This document shows, in pieces, positions 24,728-32,015 of a stretch of DNA of 64,000 nucleotides. The notes under the pieces were generated by a model. That model made no database searches. It was given only the letters and a program-made list of their open reading frames with translations, and was not told the origin of the DNA. Origin of the DNA: JAMLJG01 sp035327585 (GTDB lineage: Bacteria; Verrucomicrobiota; Kiritimatiellia; CAIVKH01); NCBI GenBank assembly GCA_035327585.1, contig DAOLDD010000003.1, positions 62,001 through 126,000 of the forward strand, in the 5' to 3' direction. Every line of letters starts with the position of its first letter. The stretch's first letter is position 1. The translations under genes and the position numbers were made by a program.

Positions 24728-25165
24728 ATGAAGGGTCGCCAGACAGCCACGCTCCTTGCGCTCGCCGCCGCACTCGCGGGCGCCGCCTGTTCCCGCGAAC
24801 GCACGCGCGTCATTGAAGAGCCCGCCGCGCCGCGCGAGGACCCCCGCGACTACAAAGGCATGCTCGAACGCGTGCGCAACCGGCAGGGTCCGGTGCAGGC
24901 GCAGCAGGAGCTGGAGGACGCGATCCGTCGGTTCCAGCACGATCTCGCGCGCCTCCCGACGAACCTCATGGAACTGGTGAGCCGCCGCTACATGCCGGAG
25001 CTGAAACCCGCGCCCGAAGGCCACGCCTACTCCTACGATCCTGTGCACGGCAATGTCGCGGTCGTACCCGTCACCCCCGACGGCCTTTACCGGCTGCCCG
25101 CGCAGGTCACCAACCAGACGCGGCTGCCCATGCGGGAACCGGCCGCGCTGCCGCGTCCGCAATAA
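24728..25165 (+). CDS. small lipoprotein
   Basis: A 145-residue protein with a lipoprotein signal (LAAALAGAAC, lipobox Cys at residue 21). The mature part has a helix (GMLERVRNRQGPVQAQQELEDAIRRFQHDLARLPTNLMELV) followed by YSYDPVHGNVAVVP. This resembles the C-terminal part of type II secretion pseudopilin-like proteins found in PVC bacteria, where a short helix and a PxNLxELV motif occur. The pilin N-terminus is replaced here by a lipid anchor. The function is unknown. Confidence 0.6.
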   Translation: MKGRQTATLLALAAALAGAACSRERTRVIEEPAAPREDPRDYKGMLERVRNRQGPVQAQQELEDAIRRFQHDLARLPTNLMELVSRRYMPELKPAPEGHAYSYDPVHGNVAVVPVTPDGLYRLPAQVTNQTRLPMREPAALPRPQ

Positions 25166-25168
25166 TCA

Positions 25169-26605
25169 TCAATCCGAGAGCACGCGGCCTTCCTGCCCGA
25201 CCTGCGCCGGCGGCAGCGGCGTCTCGCGTTCGAGCAACTCGATCTTCTTCCACGCGCCGCGCTTGAACCGCCAGTAGAACCCGCTCGAAATCAACATGAT
25301 CGTCAGCGCGAGGAACCCCCACGCCGCAAGGATGCCGCCGTCCATCACATAGATCACCAGCCACGTGCCCGGCACGAAAAAGAGCCACGCCATCAGCACG
25401 GAATACCACATCACGAACCGCGTATCCCCCGCCCCTTTTAGCGCGCCCGCCAGCACCAGGTTGATCGTGTCCAGCAGCCCCCACGCCGCCATCAGGATCA
25501 GCAGCCAGCGTCCGATCGACAGCAGTTCATCCAGCGAGAACCCGCCGCCGCCGCGTTCCGCGAACAGCAGGAAGTACTCCCGCGGGAAGGCGAGATACGT
25601 CGCCGCCATGAACGTCATGTAGATCAGCCCCAGCTTCAGCGCGGTCCACCCCGCCCGCTCCGCGAGGTCCGGCTCGCGGCGCCCCTGGTACTGCCCGACC
25701 AGCGTCGACGCCGCGATGCTGATGCCCAGCAGCGGCATGAACGCCAGCGTGTTCACGCTCAACGCGATATTGCTCACCGCCAGCGATAGCGCCCCCAACT
25801 TGCCCGTCATCAATACGAACACCGAAAACGACGCCACGTCGAGAAACAGATGCAGCCCCGCCGGCGTGCCGAACCGCAGCAAGCGCATCAGCAACGTTCC
25901 CTGCAATCGCCAGGTGTCGCGCGTGTGATATTCCGCCTGCATCCGCCGGCCCCAGTACAGCGCCAGCAGAATCGCGGGCGAGACGAACCCCGCCGCGAGC
26001 GTGCCGATCGCCGCCCCGCGGATGCCCAGTTCCGGAAAACCCCATTTTCCAAAAATCAACGCGTAATCCAGCGCCACGTTCACCACATTGCCCGCCACCT
26101 GCGCGTACATGTTCGTCAGCGTGTCGCCGCGCCCCGTGTAGAAACTGCTGATCGCCGCGCCGAGCGGGATGCTCCCCCCGCCCACCATCAGGATCGTGAA
26201 ATAATCCAGCTCCTCCGCCAGCACCTCCGGCGGATGCCCCGCGATCCGCAACAACAGGCGGCCCAGCGGAATGAGCGCAAGGATCAACGGCCACGAAAAG
26301 AGCGCCAACCACACCCCTTGCGCCGTCGCCCGGCTGCACCCGCGCAGGTTCCCGCTCCCGAAATATTGCGCCACGAACGTGTTCGCATATCCCGCGATCG
26401 CCATGAACGCCGAGCACAGCGTGAACATCAGCAGCCCCGCCGGCAGCGCCGCCTGGATCGACACCGCGCTGTACTGCGCGAGGAACACGCGGTCCACGAA
26501 CTGCATCACGGAGAACGACGCCGTACTGATCACCAGCGGATACGCGATCTTGATCACCTCGCGGTAGCCGCCGGGCGTCATGGAAGGTGTGGCATTGGAG
26601 GACAT
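25169..26605 (-). CDS. MATE-family efflux transporter
   Basis: A 478-residue, 12-helix transporter that exports drugs or metabolites against Na+ or H+. The N-terminus YREVIKIAYPLVISTASFSVMQFVDRVFLAQYSAVSIQAALPAG is characteristic of MATE proteins, and the second half repeats the pattern (LAVSNIALSVNTLAFMPLLGISIAASTLVGQYQGR). The length is normal. It diverges from nth across a region with three tandem operator-like sites, so a regulator may control both. Confidence 0.9.
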   Translation of the reverse strand: MSSNATPSMTPGGYREVIKIAYPLVISTASFSVMQFVDRVFLAQYSAVSIQAALPAGLLMFTLCSAFMAIAGYANTFVAQYFGSGNLRGCSRATAQGVWLALFSWPLILALIPLGRLLLRIAGHPPEVLAEELDYFTILMVGGGSIPLGAAISSFYTGRGDTLTNMYAQVAGNVVNVALDYALIFGKWGFPELGIRGAAIGTLAAGFVSPAILLALYWGRRMQAEYHTRDTWRLQGTLLMRLLRFGTPAGLHLFLDVASFSVFVLMTGKLGALSLAVSNIALSVNTLAFMPLLGISIAASTLVGQYQGRREPDLAERAGWTALKLGLIYMTFMAATYLAFPREYFLLFAERGGGGFSLDELLSIGRWLLILMAAWGLLDTINLVLAGALKGAGDTRFVMWYSVLMAWLFFVPGTWLVIYVMDGGILAAWGFLALTIMLISSGFYWRFKRGAWKKIELLERETPLPPAQVGQEGRVLSD

Positions 26606-26667
26606 GGAAAGCGGCGACCATACCCGACCCGACGCGCACGCACGAAGGGAAAAAGATTCCGCCGCGA

Positions 26668-26715
26668 TTACAGAGTCTGTAAATTAACAGCCTCTGCAAA
26701 TTACAGACCCTGCAA
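26668..26715. promoter_or_regulatory. three tandem 15/16-bp operator-like palindromes before nth
   Basis: TTACAGAGTCTGTAA (26668-26682) is a perfect palindrome. TTAACAGCCTCTGCAA (26684-26699) and TTACAGACCCTGCAA (26701-26715) are imperfect copies. They tile the 114-bp space between the divergent MATE and nth genes, the last ending five bases before the nth start codon. Confidence 0.55.
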
Positions 26716-26719
26716 AAAA

Positions 26720-27373
26720 ATGCCGCGTACGCCCGACAACATCCGCCGCCGCGCCGCCGAGATTCTCGACCGGCTGCGCCGCCACATTCCCGACCTTCGC
26801 TGCGAACTCGATTTCACCACGCCGCTGGAACTCGCCGTGGCCGCGATCCTCGCCGCGCAGTGCACCGACAAACGCGTGAACCTGGTGACGCCCGCGCTGT
26901 TCGCGAAATACCCGACCGCGCGCGACTATGCGGAGGCCAACCCGGCGGAGCTGGAGGCGCTGGTCAAGACGACCGGCTTTTTCCGCAACAAGGCCAAAAG
27001 CATCCGCGCGCTCGGCGCCGCGCTGGTTAAACGACATGGCGGCGAACTGCCGCGCGATTTGGATAAGCTGGTCGACTTGCCCGGCATCGGGCGGAAGACC
27101 GCGAACCTGCTCATGGCCGATGCGTTCGGCGAGCCCGGGCTGATCATCGATACGCACCAGATCCGCCTGAATCAGCGACTCGGCTTCACGCAGCAGACCG
27201 ACGCCACGAAGATCGAGATGGAGCTGCGCGGCTGGCTGCCGAAAGCCGACTGGACCGACTGGTCCCACGCGCTCACCCTGCACGGCCGCTACACCTGCCT
27301 CGCCCGCACCCCGAAATGCGCCGAGTGCCCCCTCACCGACCTTTGCCCGTTCTACGCCGCACAACAACGTTGA
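26720..27373 (+). CDS. nth: endonuclease III
   Basis: A 217-residue DNA glycosylase/AP lyase of base-excision repair that removes oxidised pyrimidines. The ATG at 26720 is chosen because it gives the normal N-terminus (MPRTPDNIRRRAAEILDRL); the open frame upstream runs antisense through the MATE gene. The helix-hairpin-helix PGIGRKTAN carries the catalytic Lys126, Asp144 lies in IIDTHQIRL, and the [4Fe-4S] cluster cysteines are at 193, 200, 203 and 209 (C-x6-C-x2-C-x5-C). Confidence 0.96.
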   Translation: MPRTPDNIRRRAAEILDRLRRHIPDLRCELDFTTPLELAVAAILAAQCTDKRVNLVTPALFAKYPTARDYAEANPAELEALVKTTGFFRNKAKSIRALGAALVKRHGGELPRDLDKLVDLPGIGRKTANLLMADAFGEPGLIIDTHQIRLNQRLGFTQQTDATKIEMELRGWLPKADWTDWSHALTLHGRYTCLARTPKCAECPLTDLCPFYAAQQR

Positions 27374-27450
27374 TCCGTCTTCTGGTCTTCCGTCTTCCTG
27401 TTTTCCGTCTTCCTGTCTTCCGTTTTCCTGTTTTCCGTTTTCCCACAGTT
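27374..27450. repeat. TCTTCCTGTTTTCCG low-complexity repeat
   Basis: About eight variants of the unit TCTTCCG/TTTTCCTG lie directly behind the nth stop. It is non-coding and belongs to the class of dispersed simple repeats seen after several genes here. Confidence 0.6.
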
Positions 27451-27482
27451 GACACCATCCCGCTTTCGCCTAGCCTAGAAGC

Positions 27483-28643
27483 ATGAGCCCATATTCTCGA
27501 TGCGGGTGGACCCTCGCCTTACTGGCAGCGCTGCTGTGTGGACCGGTTCGCTTGGTGGATGCGCAGGAGTTCAGGACCACGCCCGCGCGTGAACTGGCGA
27601 GCAATCCCCAGCGGTTTTGGGCGCGGGGCGTGGTCTTTCGCGACGTAATGACGGAGATCCCCAGCGAATCGCGCCGCTCCGTAGGCACGCGCACCGCCTA
27701 TCGATTCCTCGCAAAGGAAGTTGGCGAGTGTTATGCCGAGGAGAAGATTGCCCCCGTCCTGCGCGCCTTAGAGCCGGGCCGCGAATACATCTTCATGGCC
27801 ACCGTGTACAGCGAACAGCGCGGCTTCATTCGCAAAAAGACGCATTACATGATTCTCGTGGAAGGTGTGACCGTACCTGCGGCCAACCTCGGCGCGTTGA
27901 AGGACGACGTGGCGGCCGCGATTGAACGGCGCGCGGCGGACGACCCCTATGCGCAGCGTTTGAACGTTCTCCGGGCACTGATCCTCAACGTGCAGGAGGC
28001 GTTGACGTCAGTCAGCGCGACGGAACAACTGGATCGCGCGGCCATCTTTGACCCGCAATCGGAGCATTTCGACAAATTGCTCTCCGCCGCCCGGCGCGCC
28101 GTGGGCGATTTGGAGACTGAGAGCAAGATTCCCGGACGCGAGCATCTGGTACAGATCCTGGCCGCCCTCGTCGCTTTGCAGGAGGGCGCACTGGTCGCCC
28201 CCGTGCTACCAGAGGAACCTCCGGCGGAGCTGCCCGCCGAACCACAATCTGAAGCGATTGAATCGACGCCTCCCGCGATGAACGAAGCAGCGGTGGAAGC
28301 TCGGCCGGTCGTCGAAGCGGAGCCACCGAAGAAGACCAGCCGATCCCGGACGAAGAAGGAAGAGGCGAAGCCCGCACCAGAGCCGGAGCCCGAAGTAGCG
28401 CCAACCTTGCGCTGGCAGTTGCCACTTGCTGAAACAGAACCCGTCAGCGTGCTCGACGCCAGTGATGAAAAGCTGCCGGTACCCGAGTCCGCGCCCGAGA
28501 CAGAACCGATCCCCGCAGCCGTCACGGAAGATCTCCCCCCCGAGACGGTGGAAGAGCAGATGGACGAGGTCAGTCCCGAGCCCGAATCGGAATCCGAACC
28601 CGACACGGAAGCCGGCCACGACGTCGATCTCCCCGCCATGTAA
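27483..28643 (+). CDS. secreted protein with acidic Pro/Glu-rich tail
   Basis: A 386-residue exported protein (signal peptide MSPYSRCGWTLALLAALLCGPVRLVDA). Residues 28-130 form a beta-rich globular part (FWARGVVFRDVMTEIPSESRR, REYIFMATVYSEQRGFIRKKTHYMILVEGV), perhaps OB-fold-like. Residues 135-240 are helical. From residue 240 the protein is a disordered Pro/Glu/Ala-rich tail. No family is recognised. Confidence 0.6.
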   Translation: MSPYSRCGWTLALLAALLCGPVRLVDAQEFRTTPARELASNPQRFWARGVVFRDVMTEIPSESRRSVGTRTAYRFLAKEVGECYAEEKIAPVLRALEPGREYIFMATVYSEQRGFIRKKTHYMILVEGVTVPAANLGALKDDVAAAIERRAADDPYAQRLNVLRALILNVQEALTSVSATEQLDRAAIFDPQSEHFDKLLSAARRAVGDLETESKIPGREHLVQILAALVALQEGALVAPVLPEEPPAELPAEPQSEAIESTPPAMNEAAVEARPVVEAEPPKKTSRSRTKKEEAKPAPEPEPEVAPTLRWQLPLAETEPVSVLDASDEKLPVPESAPETEPIPAAVTEDLPPETVEEQMDEVSPEPESESEPDTEAGHDVDLPAM

Positions 28644-28690
28644 CCCATTGCGCCCCGCCACTTCCCGCGCTATCCTCCACCCCATCTCCC

Positions 28691-28766
28691 GCCGGCGTAG
28701 CTCAGTTGGCAGAGCAGCTGATTTGTAATCAGCAGGTCATCGGTTCAAATCCGATCGCCGGCTCCA
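28691..28766 (+). tRNA. tRNA-Thr (anticodon TGT), CCA encoded
   Basis: A complete cloverleaf: acceptor GCCGGCG pairs with CGCCGGC (28756-28762), D-arm GCTC-AGTTGGCA-GAGC, anticodon arm GCTGA-TTTGTAA-TCAGC with anticodon TGT, T-arm ATCGG-TTCAAAT-CCGAT, discriminator T and encoded CCA. The accessory island begins immediately downstream. Confidence 0.97.
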
Positions 28767-28767
28767 G

Positions 28768-28787
28768 TAAAATCCCCTGATTTTATT
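28768..28787 (+). terminator. hairpin after tRNA-Thr
   Basis: TAAAATC (28768-28774) and GATTTTA (28779-28785) form a perfect stem around CCCT, followed by TT. It probably ends the tRNA transcript. Confidence 0.5.
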
Positions 28788-28871
28788 CGGATTGTGGCCG
28801 ATTTATGCAATTTTACTCACGCATACCGCGCCACCCCATTCCGGCCCATTAGCACCCATTTTGACGCGAAT

Positions 28872-28893
28872 TTTGTGGCAACTTTGTGGCAAC
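28872..28893. repeat. two perfect tandem copies of an 11-mer
   Basis: TTTGTGGCAAC occurs at 28872-28882 and again at 28883-28893. Tandem repeats with a GTGGCA core close to a tRNA 3' end are typical arm-type binding sites of tyrosine integrases. The integrase itself is missing. Confidence 0.6.
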
Positions 28894-28941
28894 ATTGGAT
28901 TACCCCCTGATTTGCGTCGATTCGCGAGGCTTACCAGCGCA

Positions 28942-29841
28942 ATGGACGAGTCAAAATCCATAGTCCCTGAGGACCCCAGAGAGAACCGGGATTTCGTAGA
29001 CGAAGCCCGGAAAATCATCGAGTCCGCCTCGTATGCCTGCAACGACACGCCACTCGCCTGGCCCCTCACAAAGGAGCGGGGTGAATACAGCGAGGTTTGG
29101 ATCAGCGAGGTGCTGAAGCGCATCCAGTTGGCCTTTGATCCGAATTTTTATCGCTGCCGCCCACAACCCGACGCCAACTCCGAGACCGACCTTCAGGCCA
29201 AGGTTGACGCCGAAGTCGAGCAGGAACAACGGCGCCTGGCGCAAACACTATGGGCACAGAATCGAGACCTCGCCGTACGCCTGACGGATATCCTCCAGAA
29301 AACAGAAAAGCCGCCCGGCCTCCCGCTCGTCGAATCCGGCGCACACATCGTCGAGACCATCGCCGATCTGGAACGGCGTCAAGCACACCAGACCTCAATA
29401 TCGCAAACACTCATTCTGATTGATGCACGCCTGCAAAAGCTGAATCAGACATCCATCACCAACAACTTTTACACCCATTCAACTCCACCGAAGCCGCGGA
29501 CCTATCCTCGGCAAATCGGAGTCATTCGGATCGAAGACGAGCATTGGACGGATATCCGCGTCCTTGGAACCGGAATTCGGCTGGAACAGATACGCCCGCA
29601 AATGAAGTCCGTGATAGAAGCCATGGATGATTTGGGGGCTATCGGGGTGATCAACTCAAAGCATCAGGATGAAATCCTGAAAAGAGCCGACATCAGGACG
29701 AAGGTCACAATCAGGGCCATCTTCTCGGACAACGGCGAATCACCCGATTCGTATGCTGGGCGATGCCGTCTACTTGGAAAAAAGGCCGTTCTGGTCGACA
29801 AGCACAAACGGCACCATTACTACGTGGCAGAGCGCCTCTAA
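28942..29841 (+). CDS. hypothetical island protein
   Basis: A 299-residue protein with the start at ATG 28942 (MDESKSIVPEDPRENRDFV); an upstream extension is possible but would read through the integrase-site repeats. Residues 75-170 are strongly helical and charged (VDAEVEQEQRRLAQTLWAQNRDLAVRLTDILQKTEK) and may form a coiled coil. The C-terminal 110 residues look like a compact alpha/beta domain ending HKRHHYYVAERL. No family is recognised. It is the first gene behind the tRNA. Confidence 0.55.
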   Translation: MDESKSIVPEDPRENRDFVDEARKIIESASYACNDTPLAWPLTKERGEYSEVWISEVLKRIQLAFDPNFYRCRPQPDANSETDLQAKVDAEVEQEQRRLAQTLWAQNRDLAVRLTDILQKTEKPPGLPLVESGAHIVETIADLERRQAHQTSISQTLILIDARLQKLNQTSITNNFYTHSTPPKPRTYPRQIGVIRIEDEHWTDIRVLGTGIRLEQIRPQMKSVIEAMDDLGAIGVINSKHQDEILKRADIRTKVTIRAIFSDNGESPDSYAGRCRLLGKKAVLVDKHKRHHYYVAERL

Positions 29842-29939
29842 CGCCCTCTACTGGAGAGTCATTTTTCACAAATATTTTGCCTGATTTGCCTCTTTAATCC
29901 TCTTTAAAATACTACTATCCAATATCGTGGGTCATCAGT

Positions 29940-30161
29940 ATGTGCGTGCAGGACACGCGCCACAACGATGCCCCACTGTATCTGACGCCCGATCAGGTAC
30001 AGCAACGGTATGGGATCAGCGAGCGACTTCAAAAGTCGCTTCGTCAGCGTCGCCTCGTTCGCTTCTGTCGCCCCGGCCACCGCACCGTCCTCGTCGAACG
30101 CGCCTCGCTCGAGCGCTACCTGCGTTCCCGCACCACCCTCGCCATCGGGGAGCGCAACTGA
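29940..30161 (+). CDS. small excisionase/MerR-like DNA-binding protein
   Basis: A 73-residue winged-helix protein: LYLTPDQVQQRYGISERLQKSLRQRRLVRFCRPGHRTVLVERASLERYLRS. This is the HTH_17/excisionase pattern, with a recognition helix, a wing around GHRTVLV and the terminal SLERYL helix. Such proteins direct excision or control gene expression in integrative elements. Its stop overlaps the next start (TGATG). Confidence 0.75.
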   Translation: MCVQDTRHNDAPLYLTPDQVQQRYGISERLQKSLRQRRLVRFCRPGHRTVLVERASLERYLRSRTTLAIGERN

Positions 30162-31027
30162 TGGGCGGGCGAATCCAGCGGCCCGACCAGTATTACCCTC
30201 CGACACCCTACATCATGACGGGTTTGGCTGACGTTCGATACATCCGCACAAACGGTGGTCGCAAAGAACTATCAACATGGATATCGCTGATGGAAATCGG
30301 AAACGAAGAGCGCAACAAACGCTTCACCAAGCCCATTGGGTTCATCGCGCAGAAGGCCATGCTAGGCAAACGCGCCTGCCAGGATGCCATTCATTCGCTT
30401 GCCCGCCTTGGCCTGATCCGCACCCACCAGGCAGGCCGCTGGGATCAATTGACGATTGAATTGGTGGGGGCGCCCCGCACGGCTTCCGCGGCAAAATCTG
30501 CCGACGGTCCGGCGGCAAAATTTGCCGACATTAAAGAAGAACTCCCACAAAAGAAATTAAGACAAAGAAGCGAACCGCGGCCTATAGCCTCTCTGCTGGG
30601 AAAGACGATACCCCGCACGATCCCCTTAGCGCCTTCGGCTGGCACGGCGAACGATTCGGAGGGCTTTGAAGGGTATGCGACCATGTTTTTCGAGAGTTGC
30701 CGCGGTCACTCCATTCACGAAAGCGCACGCTTTGTAGCTACAGGCATGTTTACCGGGCGGATGACGAAAACCCTCGAGAATCTTGTCGCCAAGCTGTCCA
30801 AAGAGCAGGTTTTTGCCATTTGCCGCGAGGTATACAGCCAGGGACAGAGCAGCAAACCGCCACACAGCACTGACCATCGCGCAGCGATCCTGACAGCGCG
30901 GCTCAAGGATCTCGACAAACAGACGAGGCAGGAGATCGATCACACAACGACTCCCCCCGAAGCGACGCCGCCGGGCGGGATCGATATCCAAGATGCGGGG
31001 TGCCAAGGGGTTGTAGCACAAAGGTGA
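30161..31027 (+). CDS. winged-helix replication-type protein of a mobile element
   Basis: A 288-residue protein starting one base inside the preceding stop codon. Residues 35-105 form a winged-helix domain like those of phage or plasmid replication proteins (TKPIGFIAQKAMLGKRACQDAIHSLARLGLIRTHQAGRWDQLTIEL). A basic disordered linker follows, and a helical part (YATMFFESCRGHSIHESARFVATGM) sits near 180-240. A role in element replication is inferred from domain and position only. Confidence 0.55.
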   Translation: MGGRIQRPDQYYPPTPYIMTGLADVRYIRTNGGRKELSTWISLMEIGNEERNKRFTKPIGFIAQKAMLGKRACQDAIHSLARLGLIRTHQAGRWDQLTIELVGAPRTASAAKSADGPAAKFADIKEELPQKKLRQRSEPRPIASLLGKTIPRTIPLAPSAGTANDSEGFEGYATMFFESCRGHSIHESARFVATGMFTGRMTKTLENLVAKLSKEQVFAICREVYSQGQSSKPPHSTDHRAAILTARLKDLDKQTRQEIDHTTTPPEATPPGGIDIQDAGCQGVVAQR

Positions 31028-31034
31028 GGGTGTC

Positions 31035-31334
31035 ATGGCGTGGGAGAATCGTTCGGGAAAACTATATTTCTATCTCAAGGTGCGGCGCGGACGGCGCGTC
31101 CTGTCCGAGTACTGGGGCCGCGGCGAGCGCGCTGAGGAATTCGCGAAGTTGATGCAGCGCGACGTCATGGGCGATGTGATTCGCCGCGACGTCGAGCAGA
31201 GCGCACGGGCCGACGAGGAGAAGCTCGCCCATCAACTACTGGCCATGGAGCGCACCATCGACCGGCTGCTGGCGGAAATCCTGCAAGCAGCGGGACTGCA
31301 TGAACACAAGGGGCAATGGAGGAGACGCCGATGA
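31035..31334 (+). CDS. hypothetical small island protein
   Basis: A 99-residue basic protein. The N-terminus MAWENRSGKLYFYLKVRRGRRVLSEYWGRGE is a beta-hairpin-like segment. The rest is a charged helix with regular hydrophobic spacing (EEKLAHQLLAMERTIDRLLAEILQAAGL). Its end overlaps the next gene by four bases. This two-gene arrangement is common on integrated elements but the function is unknown to me. Confidence 0.6.
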   Translation: MAWENRSGKLYFYLKVRRGRRVLSEYWGRGERAEEFAKLMQRDVMGDVIRRDVEQSARADEEKLAHQLLAMERTIDRLLAEILQAAGLHEHKGQWRRRR

Positions 31335-32005
31335 AGAATGCCGTCGCGAAAAAGCAGCAAACCGATGTGGAACCACCAAGCGAGGCCCGGGAATTCTTTG
31401 AACTCCTTGGCAAGCTCGGTGAATCACGGGAGCCGAATCCGCTGGAGGTCCATCGCTTCCGGCGGCTCGTATTCGAGAATCCCGCCCTGCTCTCCAAGCT
31501 CCAGAGCCTCACCGAAGACCTGCGGTTATCCCTGCTCCGCAAGCTGATTGATGGAGCAACCCAGGCACGGGTGATGGCCGAGGACGATGAGCTGCGCAAA
31601 GAGATGGGTTACCGCTATGCCACGCCGATGGAGCGCCTGCTCATCGATCAGATCCTGTCGACCCGCATCCACCTGATCCACGCCGAGCTGATGTTCAATC
31701 AGAAGATAGGCGAATCATTGACCATTGCCGCCAGCACCTACTGGCAAAACTTCCTCTCCAACGCCCAGCGCCGCCACCAACGCGCCATCGAAACCCTCGC
31801 CCGAGTCCGCCGCCTCGCCCGCCACGGCCCCCTGCTCCAGGTCAACATTGCGAATAACAATGTCCAACAGACGGGCACCCAAGGTGAATTGCCCCTGGCC
31901 TCAACGAAACCGATCAATGAGCGGGAGTCTATTGTCGCCAAGCGGATTGGCACTGGAGATGATTTCCGATTATCGCTCTCGCCTTCATCTACGCTACAGA
32001 GATAA
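31331..32005 (+). CDS. hypothetical helical island protein
   Basis: A 224-residue protein; the ATG at 31331 follows GGAGG (31319-31323). It is almost wholly alpha-helical (AREFFELLGKLGESREPNPLEVHRFRRLVFENPALLSKLQSLTEDL, then MERLLIDQILSTRIHLIHAELMFNQ), with a polar C-terminus containing NNNVQQTG. It is coupled to the previous small gene. The next gene, the DrmD-like helicase, starts 11 bases after its stop, so it may belong to the defence transcript. Confidence 0.6.
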   Translation: MKNAVAKKQQTDVEPPSEAREFFELLGKLGESREPNPLEVHRFRRLVFENPALLSKLQSLTEDLRLSLLRKLIDGATQARVMAEDDELRKEMGYRYATPMERLLIDQILSTRIHLIHAELMFNQKIGESLTIAASTYWQNFLSNAQRRHQRAIETLARVRRLARHGPLLQVNIANNNVQQTGTQGELPLASTKPINERESIVAKRIGTGDDFRLSLSPSSTLQR

Positions 32006-32015
32006 CTTCCAGCCA

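Noticed and set aside
25850..26719. Upstream extension of the nth frame by about 290 codons
   Set aside because: It reads antisense through the MATE gene and crosses the operator array; ATG 26720 gives the normal endonuclease III length.
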